From NCBI GenBank assembly GCA_020637295.1, contig JACJWF010000019.1, positions 1 through 48,449 of the forward strand: a stretch of DNA of 48,449 nt, given 5' to 3'. Positions within the stretch are counted from its first letter, which is position 1. Every line of letters begins with the position of its first letter. The translations under genes were made by a program, and so were the position numbers. Below are positions 32,672-41,255 of the stretch, one piece after another. Origin of the DNA: Acidimicrobiaceae bacterium. Lineage in GTDB: Bacteria > Actinomycetota > Acidimicrobiia > Acidimicrobiales > Ilumatobacteraceae. Under the pieces are notes generated by a model. That model did not search any database, was not told the origin of the DNA, and saw only the letters and a list, made by a program, of their open reading frames with translations.

Positions 32672-33877
32672 ATGACCGAAGCCGTGATCGTCGCCACTGC
32701 CCGCAGCCCGATCGGCCGCGCCAACAAGGGGTCGCTGGTCGACCTGCGGCCGGACGACATGAGTGCCCAGATCCTGAAGGCGCTGATGGCGAAGGCGCCG
32801 CAGGTGCAGGCCTCCGACGTGAACGACCTGATGTGGGGCATCGGCCAGCCGGCCGGTGAGGGCGGGTTCAACATCGCCCGCGTCATCAGCATCCTCGCCG
32901 GGTTCGAGGACATCCCCGGCGTCACCGTCAACCGCTACTGCTCGTCCAGCCTGCAGACCATCCGCATGGCGTTCCACGCCATCAAGGCGGGGGAGGGCGA
33001 CTGCTTCATCGCCGGCGGCGTGGAGACCGTCAGCCGGTACATGAGCGGCGCCAGCGACTCCGCCCCGAACCCGATCTTCAAGGGCCCGGGCGAGCGCACC
33101 AAGGCCCGCGCCGGTGGCGGCCAAGGCACGTGGACCCCGCCCGAGGGCCTGCCCGACGTGTACATCGCCATGGGCCAGACCGCCGAGAACGTGGTCGAGG
33201 TCGAGGGCATCTCCCGCGAGGAGATGGACCGCTTTGGCGTGCGCAGCCAGAACCTGGCCTGCGAGTTCATCGAGAAGGGCTTCTTCGAGCGGGAGATCAT
33301 CCCGCTGACCCTGCCCGACGGCACCGTGGTGTCGAAGGACGACGGCCCCCGCCCGGGCACCACCTACGAGGGCGTCAGCCAGCTGAAGCCGGCCTTCCGC
33401 CCCGACGGCACGGTCACCGCCGGCAACGCCTGCCCGCTGAACGACGGCGCGGCCGCCGTGCTGGTGATGAGCGACACCAAGGCCAAGCAGCTCGGCCTCA
33501 CCCCGCTGGCCCGCATCGTGTCCAGCGGTGTGTCCGGCCTGAACCCGGAGATCATGGGCCTCGGCCCGATCGAGGCCTGCCGCCAGGCGCTCGGCCGCGC
33601 CGGGATGACCATGGACCAGATCGGCCTGGTGGAGATCAACGAGGCGTTCGCCTGCCAGGTCATCGGCTCGGCCAAGCACCTCGGCATCGACATCGACAGC
33701 CAGCTCAACGTGCACGGCGGCGCCATCGCCCTCGGTCACCCCTTCGGCATGACCGGCGCCCGCATCATGACCACCCTGCTGAACGGCCTGGAGTGGGAGA
33801 ACAAGCAGTACGGCCTGGAGAGCATGTGCGTCGGCGGCGGTCAGGGCATGGCCATGATCGTCGAGCGCCTCAGCTGA
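32672..33877 (+). CDS. thiolase (acetyl-CoA C-acyltransferase)
   Basis: The 401-residue enzyme shows the nucleophile Cys in VNRYCSSSLQTI, the catalytic His in GGAIALGHPFGMTGAR, the NEAFACQV loop and the second Cys in CVGGGQGM. It would cleave 3-ketoacyl-CoA in beta-oxidation or in sterol side-chain degradation. No hydratase or dehydrogenase partner is adjacent. A strong ribosome site (GAGGGGGAAG) precedes the ATG, unlike most nearby genes. The gene overlaps the end of the MFS gene by 8 bases tail to tail. Confidence 0.92.
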   Translation: MTEAVIVATARSPIGRANKGSLVDLRPDDMSAQILKALMAKAPQVQASDVNDLMWGIGQPAGEGGFNIARVISILAGFEDIPGVTVNRYCSSSLQTIRMAFHAIKAGEGDCFIAGGVETVSRYMSGASDSAPNPIFKGPGERTKARAGGGQGTWTPPEGLPDVYIAMGQTAENVVEVEGISREEMDRFGVRSQNLACEFIEKGFFEREIIPLTLPDGTVVSKDDGPRPGTTYEGVSQLKPAFRPDGTVTAGNACPLNDGAAAVLVMSDTKAKQLGLTPLARIVSSGVSGLNPEIMGLGPIEACRQALGRAGMTMDQIGLVEINEAFACQVIGSAKHLGIDIDSQLNVHGGAIALGHPFGMTGARIMTTLLNGLEWENKQYGLESMCVGGGQGMAMIVERLS

Positions 33878-35036
33878 CCGGCTCGGGCACGGGTGGGGCC
33901 CGGCGCGGCTGACGCCGCCGGGCCACCGCCAGCAGGGCGAACAGCAGCACGCCGCTGCCCGCCACCGTGAACATCCCCTCGGGGCCGATGGCCTTGTAGA
34001 GCGCGCCCGCCAGGTAGGCCGTGGTCGCGCCGACCAGGAGGTTGGACGCGCCCGCCAGACCCTGGGCGGCCGCAGCGCGGCCAGGAGGCGCCGCGGCGGC
34101 TACCAGCGCTTGCGCGGCCGGCACACCCAGCGCCTGGATGGCACCCTCCAGCGCGCTGAGGGCGATGATCGCCTCGGGTACATCGAGGAAGCCGTAGACG
34201 GTGGTGAGCGGGGCCACCAGCACGGCGGCCATGACACCCGCACGCAGCGCGCCGTGCCGGTCGGCCAGGTGACCGCCGGTCGTGGCCAGGAGCGCGAACG
34301 GGATGCCGTAGAGCAGGAAGCTGAAGCCGATGAGGTGGTTGCTGGCACCGAGGTCGGTGAGGTACCGGTCCAGCGTGGCGTCGTAGAACCCGACGGGCAG
34401 GAAGAGCGCGATGCTCAGCAGCACGCCCGACCGCAGCCGGGGGATGCGCAGCAGGTCGAAGGCCAGGCGGGTGCGGTCGTCCTGCGGAGGCTCGGGCAGG
34501 GTGCGCGGCGCCAGGAGGAGCGCCCCGGCCAGGGCGAACGCACCGGCCACGAGGAACGGGACGCGCAACCCGTACGGGCCGACGAGGAAGCCGCCGATGG
34601 TCGGCCCGGTCACGAACCCGGCCAGCTCCACCCCGCTGAGGGTGCCGAGGCGCCGGGCCACGTGCTGGTCGGAGATGGCGATCGTGATCGCCCGCGACGC
34701 GGGCAGGAACACGGAGTTGGACAGGCCGACCACGGCGCGGGACAGCACGAGCATGACCAGGCTGGAGGAACTGGCGAAGAGCACGGACCCGGCCACGGCC
34801 AACCCCAGGCCGGCCAGCAGCAGGCGCTTGGAGTGCCCGCGGTCGGCCAGCGGGGCCAGCACGATCTGGCCGATCAGGCCGACCAGGAAGCCTGTGCCGG
34901 CGATCAGGCCGAGGCCGGCGTCGGAGAAGCCGTACCGGTCCTGCAGGTCACTGAGCAGGGAGAAGATGACGCTGTTGGCAACCCCGATCGACGCCGTGGC
35001 GAGGAGAAGGGGGTACCAGCCGCGGGTGCGGGTCAC
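33870..35036 (-). CDS. MFS transporter
   Basis: The 388-residue protein has about twelve hydrophobic helices. The cytoplasmic loop 2-3 motif is recognisable as LAPLADRGHSKRLLLAGL and its second-half equivalent as GGHLADRHGALRAG. It belongs to the drug/sugar efflux side of the family, substrate unknown. The GTG at 35036 overlaps the stop of the upstream gene (GTGA), and that overlap fixes the start against the longer open frame. Confidence 0.85.
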   Translation of the reverse strand: MTRTRGWYPLLLATASIGVANSVIFSLLSDLQDRYGFSDAGLGLIAGTGFLVGLIGQIVLAPLADRGHSKRLLLAGLGLAVAGSVLFASSSSLVMLVLSRAVVGLSNSVFLPASRAITIAISDQHVARRLGTLSGVELAGFVTGPTIGGFLVGPYGLRVPFLVAGAFALAGALLLAPRTLPEPPQDDRTRLAFDLLRIPRLRSGVLLSIALFLPVGFYDATLDRYLTDLGASNHLIGFSFLLYGIPFALLATTGGHLADRHGALRAGVMAAVLVAPLTTVYGFLDVPEAIIALSALEGAIQALGVPAAQALVAAAAPPGRAAAAQGLAGASNLLVGATTAYLAGALYKAIGPEGMFTVAGSGVLLFALLAVARRRQPRRAPPVPEPVS

Positions 35037-35485
35037 CACGGGTGGGGGCGTGGCTCGGCACGCACCCGTACCATCTCCGGCTCGTGAGGCAGTTGCACGG
35101 CCCGCAGCACGAACCGCCCGCCGCCGGCGGTGAGCTCGGCCAGGCACCAGCAGCCGGGTGCATCGCACTCGCCGTCACCGATGGTGCGCGTGCAATCGAT
35201 GTCCAGGCCGGCGGAGTCCGCTTCCGCCTGCCACAGCGCCAGCAGCCCGCGACGCAACTCGGGGTCGTCGATGAGGTCGGTGCCGTGCAGCACCAGTTCC
35301 ACCGTGGTGACCGTCACCGGCTGCACCTGCTCCAGGTTCACCACGTCGCCACCCAACTCACCGTCGAGCAGCACCACCACGGGGCCACCCGACGCCGCCA
35401 CCCCGCCGACGAAGCCGTAGCGCACGAGCGGCAGGCCGTCGTCGCCGGTGCACTCGTAGCGGATGCGGTCGCCGGGGGAGAACAT
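35033..35485 (-). CDS. hypothetical protein with Cys cluster
   Basis: I do not recognise this 150-residue protein. It begins with a beta-rich, SH3-like stretch (FSPGDRIRYECTG, LVRYGFVGGV, PVVVLLDGE). It later has a Cys group (DGECDAPGCWCLAEL) that could bind metal or form disulfides. The ATG at 35485 shares one base with the stop of the serine hydrolase, and its own stop overlaps the MFS start. The three genes therefore form a tightly coupled run. Confidence 0.65.
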   Translation of the reverse strand: MFSPGDRIRYECTGDDGLPLVRYGFVGGVAASGGPVVVLLDGELGGDVVNLEQVQPVTVTTVELVLHGTDLIDDPELRRGLLALWQAEADSAGLDIDCTRTIGDGECDAPGCWCLAELTAGGGRFVLRAVQLPHEPEMVRVRAEPRPHPW

Positions 35486-36303
35486 CAGCCGGCCTCCGCC
35501 AGCACGGCATCGGAGAACGCCGGCCACAACTTCAACGCCTCGGCCGCCCACTCGTCAAAGGGACGGTCCGTGAGCGCGAGACAAGCGACGTGTACCCCCG
35601 GATCCACCCACAGGAGGGTACCGGCTCCGCCGAAATGTCCGAACGTGGAGGGTGTGTTGCAGGCTCCGGTCCAGTGCGGCTGCTTGGTGCCACGGATCTC
35701 GGTGCCCAGCCCCCACGGGCAGTCGTCGAACCGCCCGACCCCCGGCACCACGCCCTGCAGGCCCGGGAACTGGACAGACCGGAACTCGGCCGCCGACCCG
35801 GCGCTGATCAGCCGCGGCGCCCTCAGTTCGTGGACGAACGCCAGCAGGTCGGTGGCCGTGCTCAGCACGGCATGGGCGGGCGACCCCTTCAGCACCGTGG
35901 ACGTCATCCCCAACGGCTCCAGCACTGCCTCGCGCAGGTACTCGCCGAAGGGCATGCCTGCCGCGGTCGCCAGCGCGTCGGCGGCCAACTCGATGCCGGT
36001 GTTGCTGTAGATCCGCCGCTGGCCCGGCTTGGCGATCGGTTCCGGTCCGTCGAACGCGTACCCACCGGCGTGCGCCAGCAGGTGGCGCACGGTGCAGCCC
36101 GGCTGGCCGGCCGGCTGATCCAGGTGCAGGGTGCCTTCCTCGTGGGCAACCAGCACGGTCCAGCCGACGAGCATCTTGGCGATCGAGGCGATGCGGAACC
36201 TGTGGTGCACCGGCCCGGTGGTGCGCACCGTGCCGTCCGCGGCCACCGTGGCGGCGGCCACCGTGGATACCGGCCACTCGGCGGTGAGGCGGAGGGCCTG
36301 CAC
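35485..36303 (-). CDS. serine hydrolase, beta-lactamase/penicillin-binding-like fold
   Basis: From the GTG at 36303 the protein has 272 residues. It shows the SxxK motif in IASIAKMLVGW, the YxN motif in IYSNTG and a HFGGAG segment at the third-motif position. No signal peptide is seen, so it is probably a cytosolic esterase or amidase of the class C-like group rather than a true beta-lactamase. It is 11 bases downstream of the DAHP synthase gene and overlaps the next gene by one base. Confidence 0.8.
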   Translation of the reverse strand: MQALRLTAEWPVSTVAAATVAADGTVRTTGPVHHRFRIASIAKMLVGWTVLVAHEEGTLHLDQPAGQPGCTVRHLLAHAGGYAFDGPEPIAKPGQRRIYSNTGIELAADALATAAGMPFGEYLREAVLEPLGMTSTVLKGSPAHAVLSTATDLLAFVHELRAPRLISAGSAAEFRSVQFPGLQGVVPGVGRFDDCPWGLGTEIRGTKQPHWTGACNTPSTFGHFGGAGTLLWVDPGVHVACLALTDRPFDEWAAEALKLWPAFSDAVLAEAG

Positions 36304-36314
36304 GGTGCCGGCCG

Positions 36315-37670
36315 TCAGGCGAGGCCGGCGGTGCGCAGCGTCTCGGCCACGTGGAACGCCAGGTCCAGGCTCTGGCGACCGTTCAGCCGCGGGTCGCACA
36401 CGGTCTGGTAGGCCTCGTCGAGCTGGCTGTCGACGATGTTGTCCGCCCCGCCCAGGCACTCGGTGACATTGTCGCCGGTGAGCTCCACATGGATGCCACC
36501 GGGCCATGTGCCCTCGGCATGGTGGGCTCGCACGAACCCGTCGATCTCGGCGACGATGCTCGCGAAGTCCCGCGTCTTGCGGCCGCCCGTGCTGGTGATG
36601 GTGTTGCCGTGCATGGGGTCGCAGGCCCAGACCACGGGGTGGCCGGCATCCTTCACCGCCCGCAGCAGGGGCCGCAGGGTGTCCTCCACCTTGTCCGCCC
36701 CCATCCGGCTGATGAGCGTGACGCGGCCGGGGATGCGGGCCGGGTTGAGCCGCTCGCACAGTTCCAGCACGAACTCGGCATCGGTGGACGGGCCAACCTT
36801 GCACCCGAGCGGGTTGCCCACGCCGCGGAGGAACTCCACGTGAGCGCCGTCGAGCTGGCGGGTGCGCTCGCCGATCCACAGCATGTGGGCCGAGCAGTCG
36901 TACCAGGCGCCGGTGAGGGAGTCCTGCCGGGTGAGCGCTTCCTCGTACCCGAGCAGGAGCGCCTCGTGGCTGGTGTAGACGTCGGTCTCGTGCAGCGGGT
37001 GGGTGGTCTCGGTGTCGATGCCGCAGGCCCGCATGAACCGCAACGCCCGATCGATCTCGGCGGCCAGCAGGTCGTACCGCTGGCCCTCCGGCGAGGACGC
37101 CACGAACTCCTGGGTCCAGGCGTGGACGCGGCCGAGGTCGGCGAAGCCGCCCTTGGTGAAGGCCCGCAACAGGTTGAGCGTCGCGGCGGACTGGTTGTAG
37201 GCCTGCACCAGGCGCTCCGGCGTGGGCACGCGGGCCGCGTCGGTGGCGGCGTCGCTGTTGACGATGTGGCCGCGGAAGCTGGGCAGCTCGACGTCGCCGA
37301 CCTTCTCGAACGGGCTGGAGCGCGGCTTGGCGAACTGGCCGGCGATGCGCCCGACCTTCACCACGGGCACCCCGAGGGAGTAGGTGAGCACCACGGCCAT
37401 CTGGAGGATGACGCGCAGCTTCTCCCGGATGTTGTTGGCGGAGAACTCTTCGAAGCTCTCGGCGCAGTCGCCGGCCTGGAGGAGGAACGCGTTCCCGGCG
37501 GCCACCTGCGCCAGTGAGGACTGCAGCGACCTGGCCTCACCGGCGAAGACCAGCGGGGGATAGGAGGCGATCTGCTTCAGGGCACGGTCGAGGTCGCCCT
37601 GGTCGGGCCAGTCCGGCTGCTGGGATGCCGGGAAGGCCTGCCAGCTCGAAGGGGTCCATGCTTTCGCCAC
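36315..37670 (-). CDS. aroG: class II 3-deoxy-7-phosphoheptulonate (DAHP) synthase
   Basis: The 451-residue enzyme starts the shikimate pathway by joining PEP and erythrose 4-phosphate. Class II (plant and mycobacterial type) hallmarks are QAGDCAESF (metal-binding Cys), GRIAGQFAKPRSS (PEP-binding Arg/Lys), GCKVGPS, LISRMGADKV and CDPMHGNT. The length suits the class. The start GTG 37670 is preferred because TAGGCT lies 8 bases upstream. The open frame extends to 37826 without similarity. Its own promoter sits downstream of the sigma-gene hairpin. Confidence 0.93.
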   Translation of the reverse strand: MAKAWTPSSWQAFPASQQPDWPDQGDLDRALKQIASYPPLVFAGEARSLQSSLAQVAAGNAFLLQAGDCAESFEEFSANNIREKLRVILQMAVVLTYSLGVPVVKVGRIAGQFAKPRSSPFEKVGDVELPSFRGHIVNSDAATDAARVPTPERLVQAYNQSAATLNLLRAFTKGGFADLGRVHAWTQEFVASSPEGQRYDLLAAEIDRALRFMRACGIDTETTHPLHETDVYTSHEALLLGYEEALTRQDSLTGAWYDCSAHMLWIGERTRQLDGAHVEFLRGVGNPLGCKVGPSTDAEFVLELCERLNPARIPGRVTLISRMGADKVEDTLRPLLRAVKDAGHPVVWACDPMHGNTITSTGGRKTRDFASIVAEIDGFVRAHHAEGTWPGGIHVELTGDNVTECLGGADNIVDSQLDEAYQTVCDPRLNGRQSLDLAFHVAETLRTAGLA

Positions 37671-37678
37671 GGGGAGAA

Positions 37679-37684
37679 AGCCTA
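37679..37684 (-). promoter_or_regulatory. putative -10 box of the DAHP synthase gene
   Basis: TAGGCT on the minus strand ends 8 bases before the GTG at 37670. Confidence 0.42.
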
Positions 37685-37737
37685 ACGGTGCCCGCCGCGC
37701 GTGCCCCAGTGGAAAACCGTGAGCCGAAAACTGCGAG

Positions 37738-37760
37738 CGCCCCCGGGGTTGCCGGGGGCG
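37738..37760 (-). terminator. hairpin after the sigma factor gene
   Basis: CGCCCCCGG (37738-37746) pairs with CCGGGGGCG (37752-37760) across a five-base loop, 22 bases past the sigma gene stop. On the minus strand a TTTT follows seven bases later, so it is an imperfect intrinsic terminator. It separates sigma transcription from the DAHP synthase promoter. Confidence 0.65.
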
Positions 37761-37782
37761 TTTCGAAGGTTGGGGTGCCGAT

Positions 37783-38610
37783 TCAGACGGCGAGGATGCG
37801 CACGGCATCCTCACGCAGGCCGGCAACGGCCCGGCTGACCAGGCGGCGGGCGGCCTCGGCGGTGACGCCCAGGTTCTCGCCGACCTCGCGGAAGCTCTTG
37901 CGCTCCCCGTCCAGCAGCCCGAACCGGGCCTCCACGGCGTAGCGGGCCCGCTTGTCCAGCGTGCCGAGCAGCTCGTCGAGCAGGTCGGTGTCCACCATGG
38001 CCATGACGGCGTCCTCGGGGGTGCCGTCGCCGTTGGCCATCAGGTCGCCGAGGGTGGCGTCGCCGTCGTCACCGATGGTCTTGTCCAGGCTGACGGGGGT
38101 GGTGAGGCGGTGCAGTTCGGCGTTGCCGACGTCCAGCGTCTCGCCGTCGCCGCTGGCCTGGCGCAGGGCCGCACGGAGGCTGGCGGAGCGATCGCCGGGG
38201 ATGCGGATGAGGCTGGCCTTCTGGTCCAGCGCACGGCCGATGGCCTGGCGGATCCAGAACGTGGCGTAGGTGGAGAACTTGAAGCCACGGCGCCAGTCGA
38301 ACTTGTCGACGGCGTGCTCGAGGCCCAGGTTGCCCTCCTGGATGAGGTCCAGCAGGTCCATGCCCTGGGGCAGCGGGTACCGGCGGGCGATGGAAACCAC
38401 GAGGCGCAGGTTGGCGCGAATGAAGCGGTCCTTGGCCTCGGCGGCACGGGCGACGGCGGCCTTGAGGGCGGCGCCCTTCTCACCGTTGGCGAGACGCTCG
38501 GCAGCATCGCGGCCGGCTTCGATGACGCGGGAGAGCTCGCGCTCTTCTTCCGCAGTGAGCAGCGACACCTTGCCGATGTCGTTCAGGTACAGACCGATGG
38601 AGTCGTTCAT
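37783..38610 (-). CDS. sigma-70 family RNA polymerase sigma factor (group 2-like)
   Basis: The 275-residue protein has region 1.2 (DSIGLYLNDIGKVSLLTAEEE), region 2 with the -10 recognition helix (LDLIQEGNLGLEHAV, FKFSTYATFWIRQAIGRAL), region 3 and a region 4 helix-turn-helix (SFREVGENLGVTAEAARRLVSRAV). It lacks the long N-terminal region 1.1 of a housekeeping factor, so it is probably an alternative sigma of the SigB/HrdB-like group. ATG 38610 is chosen; a TTG at 38625 would add five residues. No anti-sigma gene is adjacent. Confidence 0.85.
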   Translation of the reverse strand: MNDSIGLYLNDIGKVSLLTAEEERELSRVIEAGRDAAERLANGEKGAALKAAVARAAEAKDRFIRANLRLVVSIARRYPLPQGMDLLDLIQEGNLGLEHAVDKFDWRRGFKFSTYATFWIRQAIGRALDQKASLIRIPGDRSASLRAALRQASGDGETLDVGNAELHRLTTPVSLDKTIGDDGDATLGDLMANGDGTPEDAVMAMVDTDLLDELLGTLDKRARYAVEARFGLLDGERKSFREVGENLGVTAEAARRLVSRAVAGLREDAVRILAV

Positions 38611-38945
38611 GGCAGTTGTTCTCAACTTGTTTCTTCGGCGTCACATTCCTCTGGGTGATGTGTCGTGCGGCACACCGCTGGCTGCGGTGCCCGCCCGGCC
38701 ATCACCGAATGGCCGCAGGCGCGCGTCAGATGTTCGACGGGGAAGTTGCGCAGGCGTCCGATCAGTGGGGTTTCGTGGTGGAGTGGGGGGTCCCCGTGGG
38801 GGGACATGTCACGGTACTACATCCGTCAAGCTCTGTCCCGTCAGAACTGAATCGGTGGAAGATGACGTCCGACACACCCCTCGACCTGGGCCGGGACGGC
38901 GCACTGCCGGACGTGCGGCGCCCGGCGCCCCTACACTGACCCGCC
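38611..38945. other. 335-base divergent spacer between the sigma gene and nadD
   Basis: No convincing gene is seen. It holds three small hairpins: CACCGC/GCGGTG (38673-38689), GGCCAT/ATGGCC (about 38698-38715) and GTCCCC/GGGGAC (38790-38805). It is unusually long for this window and must contain the sigma gene's control region. Confidence 0.6.
38932..38937 (+). promoter_or_regulatory. putative -10 box of nadD
   Basis: TACACT ends 8 bases before the GTG at 38946. Confidence 0.42.
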
Positions 38946-39536
38946 GTGCCCCAGCGAATCGGACTTTTCGGTGGCACGTTCGACCCCCCGCACGTCGGGC
39001 ACCTGGTGACGGCGGTCAATGTGCGGCATGCGCTGCGCCTGGACCTGGTGGTGCTGATGGTCGCCAACGTGCCCTGGCAGAAGGTCGGGTCGCGGGCTGT
39101 CACCCCGGCGGAGGACCGCTTGGCGATGGTCCAGGCCGCCGTCGGCGACGTGGACGGCCTGGTGGCCGGGCGGACGGAGATCGATCGCGGCGGTGCCAGC
39201 TACACGGCCGACACCCTTGCCGCGCTGGCCGAGGCCTATCCAGGAGCGGATCTGTTCACCATCGTCGGTGACGACGCCGCGGCAGGGCTGCTGAGCTGGG
39301 AGCGCTACGAAGAGGTTGCCGCCCGGTCCGGGTTGGTGGTGGTGGACCGCCCCGGGGCCCCGGTGGTGCTGCCCGGGGGGTTCGACTGGATCCGAGTGGA
39401 GGTGCCGCGCCTGGAGGTGTCCAGCACGGACCTGCGTGCCCGGTGCGCCGACGGTCGCCCGCTGGACTACCTGGTCACCGAGCCGGTGCTGGACGTCATC
39501 GTTGAACGAGGGCTGTACTCGGGGGTGTCGGCGTGA
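38946..39536 (+). CDS. nadD: nicotinate-nucleotide adenylyltransferase
   Basis: The 196-residue enzyme adenylates nicotinate mononucleotide in NAD synthesis. It has the nucleotidyltransferase motif GGTFDPPHVGH (9-19), the VPWQK substrate segment, the TADTLAAL helix, a GDDAAAGLLSWERY stretch and the SSTDLRAR motif near the C-terminus. The GTG start overlaps nothing upstream. Its stop overlaps the GTG of the next gene (GTGA). Confidence 0.95.
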   Translation: MPQRIGLFGGTFDPPHVGHLVTAVNVRHALRLDLVVLMVANVPWQKVGSRAVTPAEDRLAMVQAAVGDVDGLVAGRTEIDRGGASYTADTLAALAEAYPGADLFTIVGDDAAAGLLSWERYEEVAARSGLVVVDRPGAPVVLPGGFDWIRVEVPRLEVSSTDLRARCADGRPLDYLVTEPVLDVIVERGLYSGVSA

Positions 39537-40777
39537 CCGTGCTCGCCCGCAACCGGCACCGGCGCACCGCCGTCATGCTGGCCATCAACCTGCTGGCGAT
39601 CGTGGCCCTCGGGGGGATGGGCTATGCCGGCTACAAGGCGTTGCGCCGCTACGAGGGCGGCAAGCGGGTGGACCGTCAGGAGGTGCCGCTGTCTCCCACG
39701 CCGGTGGGCATGCTCGCCACGGTGGACGCCCAGGACCGCCTGACGACGGTGACGATCATGGTGCTCACCCCGGAGGCCCAGGGGTTCAAGGGTGGCAGCA
39801 TCGTCTCCGTGCCGGTCTCGGCCGACACCGCGTTCGGGGTGGACGGCCAGCGCATTCCCCTCACCCAGGTGTACGCCGAGGGTGGGGTGGACGGCCTGGT
39901 GTCCGGGGTCGAGAGCGTGCTGGCGATCACGCTCGATGTGTGGGAGGTCGCCACGCCCGAGCAGGCCGAGCCCCTGTTCACGGCGATCACGCCGTTCACG
40001 GCCACGTTCCCGCAGGATGTGGACGGCGGCACGCTCACCGCGCCGGAGTTGCTGTACCCCGCCGGTGAGGCGGGTCTGTCCGCCGCCCAGGTGGTGGCCG
40101 TGCTGAACACGAGGGTCGAGGGTGCGACCGATGCCTCGCGCCGGGCAAACGTGCTGGCACTGTGGAGCGCGGTGTCCACGGCAGTCGGGAGTGGTCGCAC
40201 CCAGGTGGCGAACGTGGAGCCCGTGGTGACGGGGCCGTTCGTCAGCCCGGTGGGCGACCTTGCCGACCTGATGGCCCGCCTCTTCGCCGGCCCGGTGGCA
40301 TCGCGCGGTGTCGCGGCCACGGCGCTCGCCCCTGGCGAGGCGCCGGCGGGGGTCGATGCCGAGGCGCTGGACTTCGCCGACGCGGTGATGGTGTTCGGGG
40401 CGGTGGCGCCGTCCGCCATGTCAGCGACGCGTGACGCGCTCGTCTACCGCATCGAGGCGCCGCCCGGCTACGACGCCCAGGTGAAGTGGGCGGTCACGCT
40501 GGTGCTGTACTTCGGCTTCAACGTGCAGTCCGTGTACGTCAGCGCCAGTGTGCCGAGCCACTCCTACACGGAGATCGAGATCTACGACGAGCGCTCGCAG
40601 GACCAGGCTGCCTCGGCCGACGACCTGTTCGGTGAGTACCGCTTCGTGGAGCCTGCCTACCGGATCGAGGGGGTGGAGGTGGTCATGCGGTTGGGTACCG
40701 ACTTCCTCACCGGCACGGGTGGGGTGGCCTCGGGCGATACCCTGCCGACCACCACCACGAGCACCACGATCGGCTGA
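39533..40777 (+). CDS. membrane protein with degenerate LCP and LytR_C-like domains
   Basis: The 414-residue protein has one N-terminal transmembrane helix (about 14-34). A region of about 60-230 has the outline of an LCP (LytR-CpsA-Psr) domain: GGSIVSVPVSADTAFG, LTQVYAEGGVDGLVSGVESVLAI. The usual SxPRDT motif, with its ligand-binding Arg, reads SVPVSADT here, so glycopolymer transferase activity is doubtful. The C-terminus (about 300-405: LVLYFGFNVQSVYVSA, YTEIEIYDE, VVMRLGTDFL) resembles a LytR_C domain. It sits between nadD and rsfS, a position often held by an LCP-type gene in actinobacteria. Confidence 0.65.
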   Translation: MTVLARNRHRRTAVMLAINLLAIVALGGMGYAGYKALRRYEGGKRVDRQEVPLSPTPVGMLATVDAQDRLTTVTIMVLTPEAQGFKGGSIVSVPVSADTAFGVDGQRIPLTQVYAEGGVDGLVSGVESVLAITLDVWEVATPEQAEPLFTAITPFTATFPQDVDGGTLTAPELLYPAGEAGLSAAQVVAVLNTRVEGATDASRRANVLALWSAVSTAVGSGRTQVANVEPVVTGPFVSPVGDLADLMARLFAGPVASRGVAATALAPGEAPAGVDAEALDFADAVMVFGAVAPSAMSATRDALVYRIEAPPGYDAQVKWAVTLVLYFGFNVQSVYVSASVPSHSYTEIEIYDERSQDQAASADDLFGEYRFVEPAYRIEGVEVVMRLGTDFLTGTGGVASGDTLPTTTTSTTIG

Positions 40778-40787
40778 TCCCCACCGC

Positions 40788-41174
40788 ATGACCTCCCGCC
40801 CTCAACAGACCGCCGCCGAGGCCGCCGTCGCGCTCGCCCGAGTGGCTGCCCGCGCCGCCGACGACAAGAAGGCGGAGCAGACGCTGATCCTCGCCGTGGG
40901 CGACGTGCTGGCCATCACCGACTACTTCGTCATCACCAGCGCCAGCAACCGGCGGCTGGTGAAGACGGTGGTCGATGCCGTGGAGGAGGCCGTGAAGCTG
41001 GAACTCGGCCGGTCGCCGGTGCGGACCGAGGGTGTGGGGGAGCAGCAGTGGGTGCTGGTGGACTACGGCGACGTGGTGGTCCACGTCTTCGCCGAGGAGA
41101 TCCGCATGTACTACGAGATCGAGCGCCTGTACCGCGACGTGCCGAAGGTGGAGTGGCGGTCCGAGGCCGTCTGA
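40788..41174 (+). CDS. rsfS: ribosomal silencing factor RsfS
   Basis: The 128-residue protein binds ribosomal protein uL14 and blocks subunit joining when nutrients are short. Family segments are AADDKKAEQTLILAV, ITDYFVITSASN, EGVGEQQWVLVDYGDVVVHVF and EEIRMYYEIERLY. The ATG at 40788, ten bases after the previous stop, gives the normal family length. It closes the nadD unit. Confidence 0.95.
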   Translation: MTSRPQQTAAEAAVALARVAARAADDKKAEQTLILAVGDVLAITDYFVITSASNRRLVKTVVDAVEEAVKLELGRSPVRTEGVGEQQWVLVDYGDVVVHVFAEEIRMYYEIERLYRDVPKVEWRSEAV

Positions 41175-41239
41175 GCCCGGCCGGCGCGACCTCGCCGGTG
41201 TTGTGATTGCCGTCACCCTGGGCATTCATGGCGCATCGG

Positions 41240-41245
41240 TAGCGT
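41240..41245 (+). promoter_or_regulatory. putative -10 box of the ABM-domain gene
   Basis: TAGCGT ends 10 bases before the ATG at 41256. Confidence 0.38.
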
Positions 41246-41255
41246 TGCACGGACC

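Noticed and set aside
38616..38939. 107-residue open frame in the sigma-nadD spacer
   Set aside because: No ribosome site or domain; it crosses the sigma gene's control region and the putative nadD promoter, so it is probably chance.
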